Shown here in pieces: positions 8,633 to 17,964 of a stretch of 64,000 nucleotides of DNA. A model generated the notes under the pieces. The model made no database searches. It saw only the letters and a program-made list of their open reading frames with translations, and was not told the DNA's origin. The stretch is taken from positions 1-64,000 of the forward strand of contig NZ_PXZO01000003.1 of NCBI RefSeq assembly GCF_003013475.1, in the 5' to 3' direction. Within the stretch, counting starts at the first letter, position 1; each line of letters starts with the position of its first letter. This DNA comes from Brevibacillus porteri. GTDB lineage: Bacteria; Bacillota; Bacilli; Brevibacillales; Brevibacillaceae. The position numbers and the translations under genes are program-made.

Positions 8633-9565
8633 ATGTCAAACTATCTCGTAAAACGTATTTTGATGATGTTCGTCACTCTGTGGATTATCGTGACGCTGAC
8701 GTTTGCCTTGATGCATGCCATTCCGGGGAACCCGTTTGCCTCCGAGTCGGATCAGCTCCCAGAGCAAATTCTCAATAATTTACGTGCCAAATACAACTTG
8801 GACGAGCCGTTGCCTGTTCAATACGTTTTATATCTGAAAAATCTGTTAATACTCGACTTGGGACCATCCATCAAATCAGACTCTCGTGGAGTCAATGACA
8901 TGATTTCCGATGGCTTTGGTGCATCTGCGTGGTTGGGTGCGCAAGCGATCGGGATTGCACTCCTTTTCGGAATTTCGTTGGGAATCATCGCAGCACTCAA
9001 TCGCAACAAATGGCTGGACTACGTTGCCATGGCGCTTGCTGTGTTGGGGGTAGCGATCCCGAGCTTCATTATGGCACCGCTTCTGATCAATTTTTTCGCG
9101 ATCAAGCTGCCGCTCTTTCCCGTTGCGACATGGGGGACCTGGCTGCATACAATACTGCCTTCACTGGCGCTCGCCTTTGGTCCAGTTGCGGTCATTACCC
9201 GCTACATGCGTGCCAGCATGATTGAAGTCATGAACCAGAACTACATTCGAACAGCAGAAGCAAAGGGTATTCCCATGTTTATCATCGTCGTCAGACATGG
9301 AATTCGCAATGCGATTCTGCCTGTTGTCACCTTTCTCGGACCTTTGATTGCCAGTTTGATAACGGGGACCTTTGTCGTGGAGAAAATCTTTGCGATTCCC
9401 GGCATTGGCAAGTATTTCGTAGACGGTATTTTCAACCGTGACTATCCGGTCATTTTGGGTACGACTATTTTTTACAGTGCGATTCTGATTTTTACCATTT
9501 TCCTGATTGATATCGCATACACCCTGATTGATCCCCGGATCAAGCTGACCAACAAGGAGAGATAA
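8633..9565 (+). CDS. dppB: Dipeptide/oligopeptide ABC transporter permease, DppB type
   Basis: The 310-residue membrane protein has a short N-terminal helix, the DppB/OppB N-terminal region (LVKRILMMFVTLWIIVTLTFALMHAIPGNPF) and the inner-membrane-permease domain with about six helices. The ATPase-contact EAA loop reads RTAEAKGIP...VVRHGIRNAILP (about residues 204-230). It forms the channel with the next gene product. The start follows GAGGAGG with good spacing, 15 bases after the dipeptidase gene. Confidence 0.92.
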   Translation: MSNYLVKRILMMFVTLWIIVTLTFALMHAIPGNPFASESDQLPEQILNNLRAKYNLDEPLPVQYVLYLKNLLILDLGPSIKSDSRGVNDMISDGFGASAWLGAQAIGIALLFGISLGIIAALNRNKWLDYVAMALAVLGVAIPSFIMAPLLINFFAIKLPLFPVATWGTWLHTILPSLALAFGPVAVITRYMRASMIEVMNQNYIRTAEAKGIPMFIIVVRHGIRNAILPVVTFLGPLIASLITGTFVVEKIFAIPGIGKYFVDGIFNRDYPVILGTTIFYSAILIFTIFLIDIAYTLIDPRIKLTNKER

Positions 9566-9568
9566 ACT

Positions 9569-10510
9569 GTGGCGATGGAGCACAAAGTGGACCCGTTATT
9601 TCGCCCGTTGGCGAAAAACACGCAGGCGAATGTCATTGCACGACCCAGTCTCAGCAATGGGCAGCAGGTCATTCGGAAGCTGTTGAAAAACAAGCTGGCT
9701 ATGCTTGGGCTGTTCATTATTCTCGCTTTGGTTGGCATGGCGATTATTGGACCGAATCTCGTGCCGTATAGTTATTCCGACCAGAGCTTGCTGACCAAAA
9801 ATCAGGAAATCTCCGCGGAGCATTGGTTCGGTACGGATGAGCTAGGACGTGACATGTTTGCCCGTACGTGGTACGGGGCGAGGATTTCTTTGACGATTGG
9901 CATTGTCGCAGCATTGATCGACCTGGTCATCGGAGTGACAGTCGGGGGAATTGCAGGCTATATGGCAGGGCGAGGCAAACGAGGGGATCGCATCGATACG
10001 ATCATCATGCGTATTATCGAGATTTTGTATGGGTTGCCGTATTTACTGGTCGTCATTTTGCTCATGGTCGTGATGGAGCCGGGAATGCTGACGATTATTA
10101 TTGCTCTTTCTGCTACTGGTTGGGTCGGCATGGCGCGGTTGGTGCGCGGACAAATCCTACAATTGAAAAATCAAGAGTTCATTCTGGCTGCCCAAGTACT
10201 GGGAGCGAAGTTTTCACGAATTTTGCTCAAGCATCTGATTCCCAACACATTTGGCGTTATTATCGTCAATTTGACCTTTACGATTCCATCGGCGATTTTT
10301 GCGGAATCTTTTCTCAGCTTTCTTGGACTCGGTGTACAAGCTCCCGTCGCCAGTTGGGGGACGATGACAAACGATGGCTTGGGCGTTATTTTAACGGGTG
10401 ATTGGTGGCGACTTTTTTTCCCAGCATTGATGATCTCGCTGACGATGTTCGCCTTCAACGTATTCGGTGACGGTTTGCAGGATGCTCTTGATCCACGTCT
10501 ACGCGATTAG
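9569..10510 (+). CDS. dppC: Dipeptide/oligopeptide ABC transporter permease, DppC type
   Basis: The 313-residue protein is the second permease subunit. It has the OppC N-terminal helix, the DppC marker HWFGTDELGRDMFARTWYGA (about residues 90-109) and the EAA loop ILAAQVLGAKFSRILLKHLIPN. The GTG start at 9569 is preceded by AAGGAGAG. It lies three bases downstream of dppB and pairs with it in the membrane. Confidence 0.92.
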   Translation: MAMEHKVDPLFRPLAKNTQANVIARPSLSNGQQVIRKLLKNKLAMLGLFIILALVGMAIIGPNLVPYSYSDQSLLTKNQEISAEHWFGTDELGRDMFARTWYGARISLTIGIVAALIDLVIGVTVGGIAGYMAGRGKRGDRIDTIIMRIIEILYGLPYLLVVILLMVVMEPGMLTIIIALSATGWVGMARLVRGQILQLKNQEFILAAQVLGAKFSRILLKHLIPNTFGVIIVNLTFTIPSAIFAESFLSFLGLGVQAPVASWGTMTNDGLGVILTGDWWRLFFPALMISLTMFAFNVFGDGLQDALDPRLRD

Positions 10511-10524
10511 AGACGACAGGGGGA

Positions 10525-11553
10525 ATGAGGATGATTCAGCATTTGCTGACAATCGATAACTTGCGGGTGAATTTCAAGACGTATGGTGGTGAGGTTCAAG
10601 CCGTGCGGGGAGTGTCCTTTTACGTGGACAAAGGGGAGACGGTTGCCATCGTAGGCGAGAGTGGATGTGGCAAGAGCGTTACGGCTCAAGCGATCATGGG
10701 ATTAATTCCGAATCCACCTGGAAAAATCGTCGGGGGAAAGGTTGTATTTGAAGGAGCCCAAATCAGTCACCTGCCCAAAAAAGAGCTGCTGGGTATTCGC
10801 GGAACGCAGATCGGCATGGTGTTTCAAGACCCGATGACAGCGCTCAATCCGACGATGAAGGTAGGGACACAAATCGTAGAGGGGTTCGTTCGCAGCCACC
10901 AAGTATCGCGAGAGGAAGCGCGAAAGCGAGCGATAGAGATGCTTTCACTCGTAGGAATTCCCGATCCGGAAAAGCGAATCGATCAGTACCCGCACCAATT
11001 CAGCGGAGGGATGCGCCAGCGTGTGGTCATTGCGATTGCTCTTGCTTGCCAGCCCAAGCTGGTGATTGCTGATGAGCCGACGACAGCACTGGATGTGACG
11101 ATTCAGGCGCAAATTTTGGATTTGCTCAAGCGACTGCAAGAGGAACAGGAGTTGTCGGTTGTGATTATTACCCATGATTTGGGAGTCGTAGCCGAGATCG
11201 CTCATCGCATGGTTGTCATGTATGCAGGAATGGTGGTAGAGACTGGGACGGTTGAGGACGTTTTTGCAAATCCTCGTCACCCGTATACATGGGGACTGAT
11301 GCGCTCCCTCCCTCGTCTGGATGAAGGTGAAAAGCAACGGCTGATTCCCATCGAAGGCAGCCCTCCAGATTTGTTCAATCCGCCCGTCGGCTGTCCGTTT
11401 GCTGCCCGCTGTGATTTTGCGATGGAGATATGCGAACAGCAGATGCCCGTGACGAGCGAATTCGGGCGTGGACATCAGGCAGCCTGCTGGCTCCACGATC
11501 CACGGGCACCGCGAATAGAGGAGCTGGTGGCAGCAGGGAGGCAGGGAATATGA
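10525..11553 (+). CDS. dppD: Peptide ABC transporter ATP-binding protein, DppD type
   Basis: The 342-residue ATPase has Walker A GESGCGKS, the Q-loop [10 protein letters not shown], the ABC signature [10 protein letters not shown] and Walker [13 protein letters not shown]. It ends in an oligopeptide/dipeptide C-terminal region with the cysteine cluster [15 protein letters not shown] that is typical of OppD/DppD. ATG at 10531, which sits better behind GGGGG, is an alternative start to 10525. It powers peptide import together with DppF. Confidence 0.92.
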   Translation: MRMIQHLLTIDNLRVNFKTYGGEVQAVRGVSFYVDKGETVAIVGESGCGKSVTAQAIMGLIPNPPGKIVGGKVVFEGAQISHLPKKELLGIRGTQIGMVFQDPMTALNPTMKVGTQIVEGFVRSHQVSREEARKRAIEMLSLVGIPDPEKRIDQYPHQFSGGMRQRVVIAIALACQPKLVIADEPTTALDVTIQAQILDLLKRLQEEQELSVVIITHDLGVVAEIAHRMVVMYAGMVVETGTVEDVFANPRHPYTWGLMRSLPRLDEGEKQRLIPIEGSPPDLFNPPVGCPFAARCDFAMEICEQQMPVTSEFGRGHQAACWLHDPRAPRIEELVAAGRQGI

Positions 11554-12500
11554 CAGAAGCTTTGCTTGATGTTCGCGATTTGAAGAAGTATTTTTCGCTT
11601 GGAACGGGATTTGATTTGAAAGCAGTCGATGGTGTTTCGTTTACGATCAACAAAGGGGAGACGTTCGGTCTGGTCGGCGAAAGTGGCTGCGGGAAGTCTA
11701 CGTTAGGCCGGACCATTATTCGCCTATATGATCATACAGATGGGGAAGTGCTGTTCAAAGGGAAGAATGTTCATCAGCTTCGGGGAAAAGAAGCGGGGCA
11801 GTTCAATCGGGATGCCCAGATGATTTTTCAGGACCCGCAAGCCAGTCTGAACCCGCGTATGACCGTGGAGGATATCATTGCAGAGGGTTTGGACATCCAT
11901 CATTTGAATAGCGGGATGAGACGAGAGCGTGTGGCCGAACTGCTCCATCTAGTGGGCTTGCATAAGGATCATGCGCAGCGCTTTCCGCATGAATTCAGTG
12001 GGGGACAGCGCCAACGGATCGGAATCGCGCGGGCGTTGGCAGTGGAACCGGAATTTATCATTGCTGATGAGCCGATCTCCGCACTCGACGTCTCGATTCA
12101 AGCGCAAGTCGTCAATTTATTAGAGGATTTGCAGCATGATCGCGGATTGACCTATTTGTTCATCGCACATGATCTGTCCATGGTCAAACATATTTCCAAC
12201 AGGATTGGCGTCATGTATTTGGGAAAAATGGTCGAGCTTGCATCGAGCTATGAGCTGTACACTCGTCCGTTGCACCCCTATACGCAGGCGTTGCTTTCTT
12301 CTGTGCCAGTGCCTGACCCGACGGTGAAGCGGGAGCGTATCGTTTTGCAGGGAGATTTGCCGAGTCCAGCCAACAAGCCGAGTGGTTGTGGTTTTCGTAC
12401 ACGCTGCCCACTCGTACAACCTCGCTGTGCGGAAGAAGTGCCGAAGTGGCAGGAGGCGCAGCCCGGGCATTGGCTGGCTTGTCATTTGATAGAGTCGTAA
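11550..12500 (+). CDS. dppF: Peptide ABC transporter ATP-binding protein, DppF type
   Basis: The 316-residue ATPase has Walker A GESGCGKS, the Q-loop FQDPQASLNPRM, the signature EFSGGQRQRI, Walker B FIIADEPISALD and a C-terminal CGFRTRCPLVQPRC motif. The frame is open further upstream, but the ATG at 11550 overlaps the dppD stop (ATGA) and begins right before the conserved ABC fold. It is the last gene of the operon and is followed by a strong terminator. Confidence 0.92.
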   Translation: MTEALLDVRDLKKYFSLGTGFDLKAVDGVSFTINKGETFGLVGESGCGKSTLGRTIIRLYDHTDGEVLFKGKNVHQLRGKEAGQFNRDAQMIFQDPQASLNPRMTVEDIIAEGLDIHHLNSGMRRERVAELLHLVGLHKDHAQRFPHEFSGGQRQRIGIARALAVEPEFIIADEPISALDVSIQAQVVNLLEDLQHDRGLTYLFIAHDLSMVKHISNRIGVMYLGKMVELASSYELYTRPLHPYTQALLSSVPVPDPTVKRERIVLQGDLPSPANKPSGCGFRTRCPLVQPRCAEEVPKWQEAQPGHWLACHLIES

Positions 12501-12510
12501 GAGAGGAAGA

Positions 12511-12545
12511 AGGGCTGTTCCCGATCGGTGGGACAGCCCTTTCTC
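12511..12545 (+). terminator. Rho-independent terminator of the peptide operon
   Basis: AGGGCTGTTCCC and GGGACAGCCCT form an almost perfect 11-bp stem followed by TTTCT, 10 bases after the dppF stop. Confidence 0.85.
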
Positions 12546-12551
12546 GTGAGA

Positions 12552-12929
12552 TTATAAATAGTAGAAACAGGTAAGAATGATCGAGAAGACAATCAGTCCA
12601 GTGCCCGACGTGAGAAAAAGCGAGGTTCCGACTCGCACGAATGACTCTTTCTTTTCCTCGAAAGCAAAGTCGTTTGCCTGAACGATGTCACTGTCCATCA
12701 TGCGCGGCTTGCGAAAGAACATCCCTTTCAGCTGTTTGAATCCCCGTAGAAATATAGTGAAAAATCCAGAGCGTGTAACGACGGCAATACTCCCAACGAT
12801 CAACAGGAAAAGACCGATTAAAAAGCTCTGGTTAATCAATGGAACCAACGTACCTGCTTGAATGGTAATTCCTAAAATCACACTGCTGATCACCGAGAGA
12901 GCGAGTAGTAGAATGAGCCATTTTTTCAA
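12552..12929 (-). CDS. DUF3899-type small membrane protein
   Basis: The 125-residue protein has two N-terminal transmembrane helices, a cytoplasmic middle segment rich in basic and acidic residues (FRKPRMMDSDIVQANDF) and a third helix at the C-terminus (TSGTGLIVFSIILTCF). This layout and the central sequence match DUF3899 proteins, whose function is not known. A TTG start at 12929 follows AAAGGACG. It lies 18 bases downstream of the broken LysR gene on the same strand and may share its transcript. Confidence 0.7.
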   Translation of the reverse strand: MKKWLILLLALSVISSVILGITIQAGTLVPLINQSFLIGLFLLIVGSIAVVTRSGFFTIFLRGFKQLKGMFFRKPRMMDSDIVQANDFAFEEKKESFVRVGTSLFLTSGTGLIVFSIILTCFYYL

Positions 12930-12947
12930 CGAAGAAGCACGTCCTTT

Positions 12948-13816
12948 TTATAGTGTGGGTGCAATGCGCTCTGCTTCCCGCAAAAAAGCTCGAACGGCAG
13001 GTGGGGCTTCACGAAGCGAGCGTACAGCCAAGCCGATTTGGCGAGAGAGAGGCGGTGTGATTTCTATGACAGCGACATCGGGTAGTTGCGCTGGTAGAGT
13101 CAGTGACGGAACGACTGTCACCCCAACACCGCTTTCTACCATTGCGAGTATCGTTGTATTATCCGCGATTTCATAGGAAACATTTGGCGTAAGCCCAGTC
13201 TTGGCAAACTCCGCGCCTATCAACAAGTGACAACCAGCCATGGGCATGAGAAACGATTCGCTGGCTAATTGCTCCAAGGTAAGAGAGGGCTCTTTTGCCA
13301 GAGGATGATGGGCTGGCACGACAGCATGCAGGGCGTCTGTCATCAGTAGAATTCCCTCTAGCTCGTCATCGGGCCACACATGAAAACCGACATCGACAAC
13401 CCCAGAGCGAACCCATTCTTTTATTTCTTGATAGCTTCCTTCATATAGCTTTGTTTGCATATGCGGATAGCGACTCTGTATGACTTCAGCAATTTTGGCA
13501 GGAGCTGAGCGGTTACGCTGGGAAAAGAAGCAATACGGAGCGTTGCCTCCAAATGCTCGCTTGATTCGGCAGCTACCTGTTTAATCAACGAGACGTTTTC
13601 CAATATGGTCCGAGCAGAGGCGACGATTTTTTCGCCAGCTGCGGTCAGCTTAACACCGCCACGATTTCGGATGAACAAGGAAATACCAAGCTCTTTCTCC
13701 AGTGCGCCGATGGTATGACTCACTCCTGACTGGCTCAATCCGATTTGTTCTCCAGCTCGCGTGAAATTACCAGCGTTCGTGACAGCCACAAGGACTTCCA
13801 TTTGAAACAAAGTCAT
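12948..13816 (-). pseudogene. LysR-family transcriptional regulator, frameshifted
   Basis: Two overlapping minus-strand frames together make one LysR protein of about 290 residues. The first (13816 down to about 13495) encodes the winged-helix domain (MTLFQMEVLVAVTNAGNFTR, SQSGVSHTIGALEKELG). The second (about 13495 down to 12948) encodes the effector-binding domain (QTKLYEGSYQEIKEW, LPMAGCHLLIGAEF). The break is at the T4 run 13493-13496 (A4 on the coding strand); one extra A would give a continuous LLPKIAEVIQSRYPHMQTKL. Downstream of the break the first frame yields non-family residues. It is divergent from the phzF-like gene, which it probably regulated. A sequencing error in the homopolymer cannot be excluded. 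Confidence 0.8.
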
Positions 13817-13831
13817 GGAGCTCCTCCTTTC

Positions 13832-13869
13832 ATGAAGTTTTTATCATGGTTGGTATGCGAAAGCTTCAT
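13832..13869. promoter_or_regulatory. Divergent regulatory region between LysR gene and phzF-like gene
   Basis: ATGAAG (13832-13837) and CTTCAT (13864-13869) form an inverted repeat in the 127-bp gap between the divergent genes. It is a candidate LysR operator, but a short one. Confidence 0.3.
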
Positions 13870-13943
13870 TTTACAGCGCGGTTGCATCACTTTAAGATGA
13901 AAAGCAAGAGAAGCATTCGTTTAACAAAAGGAGAGAAATAACC

Positions 13944-14861
13944 ATGAATCATGTGAGCGTATACCATGTGGACGCCTTTACGAGAGAGCCATTTGCAGGC
14001 AATCCCGCAGGCGTCATCCCGGAAGCAGGTACTTTGACTTTACAACAAATGCAGAAAATTGCCAATGAGTTGAATCTTCCTGAGTCTGCATTTTTGATGC
14101 CGTCTGACCATCCAGAAGCAGATTTTCGTATTCGCTACTTTTCTCCTTCGGTTGAGATCAATTTCTGCGGCCATGCGACAGTGGGTTCTGCTTGGCTATT
14201 GGCAACAGAGCGCGGATGGTTGGAAAAGGGTAGCCGTATTGTGTTTGAGACCAACGTCGGGTTGATACCTGTTCAATTGGTGATGGAAGATGGTCAGTTA
14301 CAGCGAGTGGAAATGACCCAAATCAAGCCTTCTGTGAAGGAGATTGATTTCGACAGAGAAGAGGTAGCGAGGCTGGTAGGTATAACACCTGCTGATCTGG
14401 ACGATCGCTATCCGATGAAGCTCGCTTCCACTGGCAATATGCATCTACTCGTTCCAGTCCGCACCCGACAGGCGATTGATGCAGCGCAGCCACTGCTCTC
14501 AACGCTCGCAGAAATGAACAGGGAACACAGCATCACAACCACCCATTTGTTTACGTGGGATGCTCAAGAAGGCTATGACTTGTATACGAGGGATTTTGCG
14601 CCTGCGATCGGAATTGCGGAAGATCCCGTAACAGGTGCTGCAAACGGGGCGTTGGCTGGCTATCTGGCATTGGAAGAAAGACTGCCTGCTGGAAAAGTGA
14701 CACAGCTTGTCGTAGGGCAAGGACATGCGATTGGTCGACCAGGAAAGCTGTATATAACGGTTGATCGATCTGGAGAGCAGCCTGTTATTCGAGTAGCAGG
14801 TGAGGCGCATTTGACGATTGCGGGGCAGATATGTGGGTTAACACAATCGAGACAGAAATAG
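13944..14861 (+). CDS. PhzF-family isomerase/epimerase
   Basis: The 305-residue protein belongs to the PhzF/diaminopimelate-epimerase-fold family. It shows the typical start YHVDAFTREPFAGNPAGV, the conserved NLPESAFL block with the catalytic Glu (about residue 47), NFCGHATVGSAW and a C-terminal DPVTGAANGAL phosphate/carboxylate loop. Members isomerise small cyclic or unsaturated acids; the substrate here is unknown and no phenazine genes are nearby. The ATG follows AAAGGAGAG. A LysR regulator is encoded divergently. Confidence 0.85.
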   Translation: MNHVSVYHVDAFTREPFAGNPAGVIPEAGTLTLQQMQKIANELNLPESAFLMPSDHPEADFRIRYFSPSVEINFCGHATVGSAWLLATERGWLEKGSRIVFETNVGLIPVQLVMEDGQLQRVEMTQIKPSVKEIDFDREEVARLVGITPADLDDRYPMKLASTGNMHLLVPVRTRQAIDAAQPLLSTLAEMNREHSITTTHLFTWDAQEGYDLYTRDFAPAIGIAEDPVTGAANGALAGYLALEERLPAGKVTQLVVGQGHAIGRPGKLYITVDRSGEQPVIRVAGEAHLTIAGQICGLTQSRQK

Positions 14862-14888
14862 AGATTATGATGTATGCAAAAAAGAGTT

Positions 14889-14935
14889 AAACCTCAAGCG
14901 AGTAGTAAAATACTTGTTTGGGGTTTCTTTTTCTC
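14889..14935 (+). terminator. Probable terminator after the phzF-like gene
   Basis: AAACCTC pairs with GGGGTTT (with G-U) and is followed by CTTTTTC; the stem has an internal bulge. The remaining bases to 15011 show nothing else clear. Confidence 0.5.
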
Positions 14936-15011
14936 ACCAAAATCTTTTCTACCAACAAACATATTTGAAACATAAAACAATGACAAAACTAGAATATTAT
15001 GGTATTTTCTC

Positions 15012-15041
15012 TGTAAAAATATGTTACGCCTCTCGTATAAT
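15012..15041 (+). promoter_or_regulatory. Candidate sigma-A promoter of the thioredoxin/ABC/MauE cluster
   Basis: TGTAAA at 15012-15017 and a perfect TATAAT at 15036-15041 are 18 bases apart. The -10 box would lie inside the coding region if translation began at 15021, which supports the later TTG start at 15072. Confidence 0.5.
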
Positions 15042-15071
15042 CTCGAGTCGCATGGAAGGGGATCGATAGAT

Positions 15072-15605
15072 TTGCTCATAGCCTTAAACATGATCTTTCT
15101 ACTTATCTTTGCCTTTATATTGGCAAAACTTCTCACCCTATTAAAACAAACCCAGAGTCAGGTCCATCACTTCCACCCTTTCATCCCGGAAACAGGACCA
15201 GCAATCGGCACCAAACTACAATCACTACCTTTCCGCACGCTAAACGGCCAAGAGCAACAACTAAACCATTTGCCCCGCCCACTGATCGTAAACTTCACAC
15301 ATACAGGCTGCGGGCACTGTGCCAATCATGTGCGCGAACTATTGTCAGAGGGAGGGGTACTCACAGATGCATCCGTTATCATCTCAACAGAATCCGAGCA
15401 CATATCGACTGCCCAATGGCTGCGAGAAAACAACATATCCGGCATCCCTGTACTGATTGGCAACGAACCGATGCTTGAAACCTACCAGATCAATCATTTC
15501 CCAAGCGTTTTTGTGATCGACGAACAGGACGTCATTCGTGCCAAACCAATAACCGCCGTGGAAACCAAAAATAAGCTACTGGCGCTAGCAGGTGAGGCAG
15601 TATGA
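15072..15605 (+). CDS. Membrane-anchored thioredoxin-fold protein with CGHC motif (MauD-like)
   Basis: From the TTG at 15072 (after GGAAGGGG) the protein has 177 residues: one N-terminal transmembrane helix (LIALNMIFLLIFAFILAKLL), a linker, and a thioredoxin/peroxiredoxin-like domain with the redox motif C80-G-H-C83 (NFTHTGCGHCANHV), a cis-Pro region ISGIPVLIG and a second FPSVFVIDE. The layout matches MauD-type thiol oxidoreductases, which act outside the membrane in forming disulfides. It overlaps the ABC exporter gene (ATGA) and is paired with a MauE-like gene at 17402, as in mau clusters. Its likely substrate is the four-cysteine peptide encoded at 18212. The frame is open back to 15021, but the promoter argues against that start. 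Confidence 0.8.
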   Translation: MLIALNMIFLLIFAFILAKLLTLLKQTQSQVHHFHPFIPETGPAIGTKLQSLPFRTLNGQEQQLNHLPRPLIVNFTHTGCGHCANHVRELLSEGGVLTDASVIISTESEHISTAQWLRENNISGIPVLIGNEPMLETYQINHFPSVFVIDEQDVIRAKPITAVETKNKLLALAGEAV

Positions 15606-17386
15606 CGCGTTCCTATTTTACAAAAACGGTTCGATTGATTTGGGCACATGGCAAGCTATGGCTCATTTGTTCCATTGCCCTCAGAATCATCCTGGCATTT
15701 TCCCCGTTGGCTACGATCTGGATCATGAAAGAAATGGTGAACGAGGTTACAGCCATTGTGTTAGATCAGACGGATAATTACCAGCCATTGCTATGGCTGC
15801 TTGCGGGATTGTTTTCCGTGACGCTGGTGACCAATGCGTTGGAAACGGTCTTGCGCATTCTCGATGCCCATACGGAGCAACGACTGGAATATCATTTGGA
15901 GCATATGGTAGCAAAGAAGGCAGCATCTGTTCCGCTCTCTTATTTCGATGATCCGGAATTTTACAATCATCATCACCGCATCCGGGCAGAGGCGATGGGG
16001 GAACGATTTCTGGACCCTGTGGAAAGGGTATTGGATCTCGGTAAAAATCTGATTACTCTGATTTCCTACGCGGTATTTTTGCTTAGCATTCACTGGGGAT
16101 TAGCTGTGATGAGCTTGCTGGCCGTGATCCCGCTGTTAATTGTCCAAATCAAATTTGGTATGTCGGAATACTTTCTCGCAAGGCTACAGACGCCAGAGAT
16201 TCGCGAAGCCTCTTACATCAGCTCGATTCTGAATGAGCGCGACAGCTCAAAAGAGGTCCGACTGTTTCAGCTAAAGGACTTTTTGCTAGGCAGATGGTCT
16301 CACCTGTATTTGAAAAATATGAAAGAGGTACTTCGTCTGCTACACCGCAGGGAAAAAGCACTGATTCTCTCAGGGATTTTTACCTCCTCGATGTATATTG
16401 GCTGCTTGGGATTGGTCGTATCGCTACTTCGAGCGAGCGCCCTGAAGGTAGGGGATTTTGTAGCCATTGCACAAGCGGTACAGAATACGCAGCAGCTACT
16501 TTCGCTCATGACCTTTAACCTCGCACATATCGTCAACAGATGCTTGTACATCGCTGATCTGTTTGACTTTCTGGAATATGAGGATAAAACGATTCCGCAG
16601 CTCACTGGAAAAGCTGAGTTTCCCACGAAGCTGCAATCTGGTATTACGTTTGATCGGGTTTCGTTTTGCTATCCCAAAATGGAGCGCAATGTGATCAATG
16701 AAGTTTCCTTTACGATCAAGCCGGGGGAGCGTATTGCGATTGTTGGCGATAATGGCTCAGGAAAAACGACGCTCGTCAAATGCTTAATGGGGCTTTATCC
16801 GATCCATTCGGGTAATATTCTGTTCGACAAACAGTCGATTCATGAGCTCGATATTTCCGACCTGCAACGAAATATTACGGTCATTTTCCAAGACTTCATT
16901 CGGTACAATTTCACTGCTGGAGAGAACATCACCATTGGGAGAGTGACGCAGGAAATCAATCCCGCGCAGATGAGGCAAGTAGCGGTTGAAACCGGTGCAG
17001 ATACCTTTATTCGCAAGCTTCCCAGTGGATACGATACGATTTTGGGTCGGACGCTACAGGACGGCGAAGACCTGTCAGGCGGACAGTGGCAGAAGATAGC
17101 CTTGTCTCGGGCTTTGTACAGAAGAGGAGAAATTTTTATTCTGGACGAGCCTACGGCTGCACTTGATCCGCAGGCAGAGCTGGAAGTATTTCAGCAGTTT
17201 GATTCTCTCACACAGAACAAGACGGCGATTTTTATTTCCCATCGGATGGCTGCAGCACGAATGGCGGATCGGATTTTTGTCATGAAGCAAGGTCAGCTGA
17301 TCGAAGTAGGGCATCATGATGAGCTAATGGATGCAAACGGAGAATATTCGCGTATGTACCGCATGCAGGCGAAATGGTTTGCGTAA
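15602..17386 (+). CDS. Peptidase-less ABC exporter, NisT/LanT-like
   Basis: The 594-residue half-transporter has an N-terminal membrane domain with about six helices (residues about 15-320) and a C-terminal ATPase domain. Walker A is GDNGSGKTT (about 381-389), the signature is LSGGQWQKIALSRA (about 490-503), and Walker B is IFILDEPTAALD (about 512). The LSGGQWQ signature is typical of bacteriocin and lantibiotic exporters such as NisT. There is no N-terminal C39 peptidase domain, so any leader must be removed by another protease or not at all. It is translationally coupled to the thioredoxin-like gene and followed by the MauE-like gene. The inferred cargo is the Cys-rich peptide at 18212. Confidence 0.85.
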   Translation: MTRSYFTKTVRLIWAHGKLWLICSIALRIILAFSPLATIWIMKEMVNEVTAIVLDQTDNYQPLLWLLAGLFSVTLVTNALETVLRILDAHTEQRLEYHLEHMVAKKAASVPLSYFDDPEFYNHHHRIRAEAMGERFLDPVERVLDLGKNLITLISYAVFLLSIHWGLAVMSLLAVIPLLIVQIKFGMSEYFLARLQTPEIREASYISSILNERDSSKEVRLFQLKDFLLGRWSHLYLKNMKEVLRLLHRREKALILSGIFTSSMYIGCLGLVVSLLRASALKVGDFVAIAQAVQNTQQLLSLMTFNLAHIVNRCLYIADLFDFLEYEDKTIPQLTGKAEFPTKLQSGITFDRVSFCYPKMERNVINEVSFTIKPGERIAIVGDNGSGKTTLVKCLMGLYPIHSGNILFDKQSIHELDISDLQRNITVIFQDFIRYNFTAGENITIGRVTQEINPAQMRQVAVETGADTFIRKLPSGYDTILGRTLQDGEDLSGGQWQKIALSRALYRRGEIFILDEPTAALDPQAELEVFQQFDSLTQNKTAIFISHRMAAARMADRIFVMKQGQLIEVGHHDELMDANGEYSRMYRMQAKWFA

Positions 17387-17401
17387 CGAAGGAGGGGTGT
17401 T

Positions 17402-17962
17402 ATGGAGGAGCTTGGTTTACTGTTTCGGTTGATTCTCGCATTTTTATTTCTCAGCACGTTTGTCTCAAAAATAAGCGATATTAGCACGCATTTGTCCATT
17501 GTGCAAGCCTATCAGATCATACCCTACCAGTGGTCAAAAAGCTTTACGTATCTTGATCTGGGGTTGCAAGCCATCGTAGCGATTTCCTTGCTGCTCGGTC
17601 TTTTTACAACGCTGGGACTGTTCCTGGCGATTTTGTTGCTAGGGGCGTACACACTTGCGATCAGTATCAATCTAGCAAGAGGCAGAAAGAAGATTTCATG
17701 CGGATGCGGCGGAATGGCGGGAAACCATTTTTTATCGTGGAAGCTCGTTTTACGTAACCTTGTATTCATCAGTATGGCCGTCTATGTAGGTCAATGGAGC
17801 GGGGGCTGGGCGAGTGTTGACCATTATTTATTATCTGGCAATTTCGGAATTGCTAACTGGGTAATCGCTATCTTCTTTTCGAGTGTGTGCATCTCACTGC
17901 TCATGGCTATTAGCGGAGAAATCAGTACGTTCCAACATATTTTGCGAAAAAGGCAGGGATGA
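17402..17962 (+). CDS. MauE/DoxX-like integral membrane protein
   Basis: The 186-residue protein has about four to five transmembrane helices and the MauE-family arrangement: LILAFLFLSTFVSKISD at the start and a short cytoplasmic segment RGRKKISCGCGGMAG with Cys near residues 100 and 102. MauE proteins work with MauD thioredoxins in disulfide formation in exported proteins, possibly as the electron-accepting membrane partner. The ATG follows GAAGGAGGGG, 15 bases after the exporter gene. An alternative reading is a quinone-linked DoxX protein, which would serve the same role. Confidence 0.75.
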   Translation: MEELGLLFRLILAFLFLSTFVSKISDISTHLSIVQAYQIIPYQWSKSFTYLDLGLQAIVAISLLLGLFTTLGLFLAILLLGAYTLAISINLARGRKKISCGCGGMAGNHFLSWKLVLRNLVFISMAVYVGQWSGGWASVDHYLLSGNFGIANWVIAIFFSSVCISLLMAISGEISTFQHILRKRQG

Positions 17963-17964
17963 AC

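Noticed and set aside
14894-15136. 80-codon minus-strand frame upstream of the thioredoxin-like gene
   Set aside because: It covers the terminator and the promoter and has no ribosome binding site; considered as a second small peptide but not Cys-rich.
15602-17386. Exporter as a C39-peptidase bacteriocin transporter
   Set aside because: The protein starts directly with the membrane domain; 594 residues leave no room for the 150-residue peptidase.
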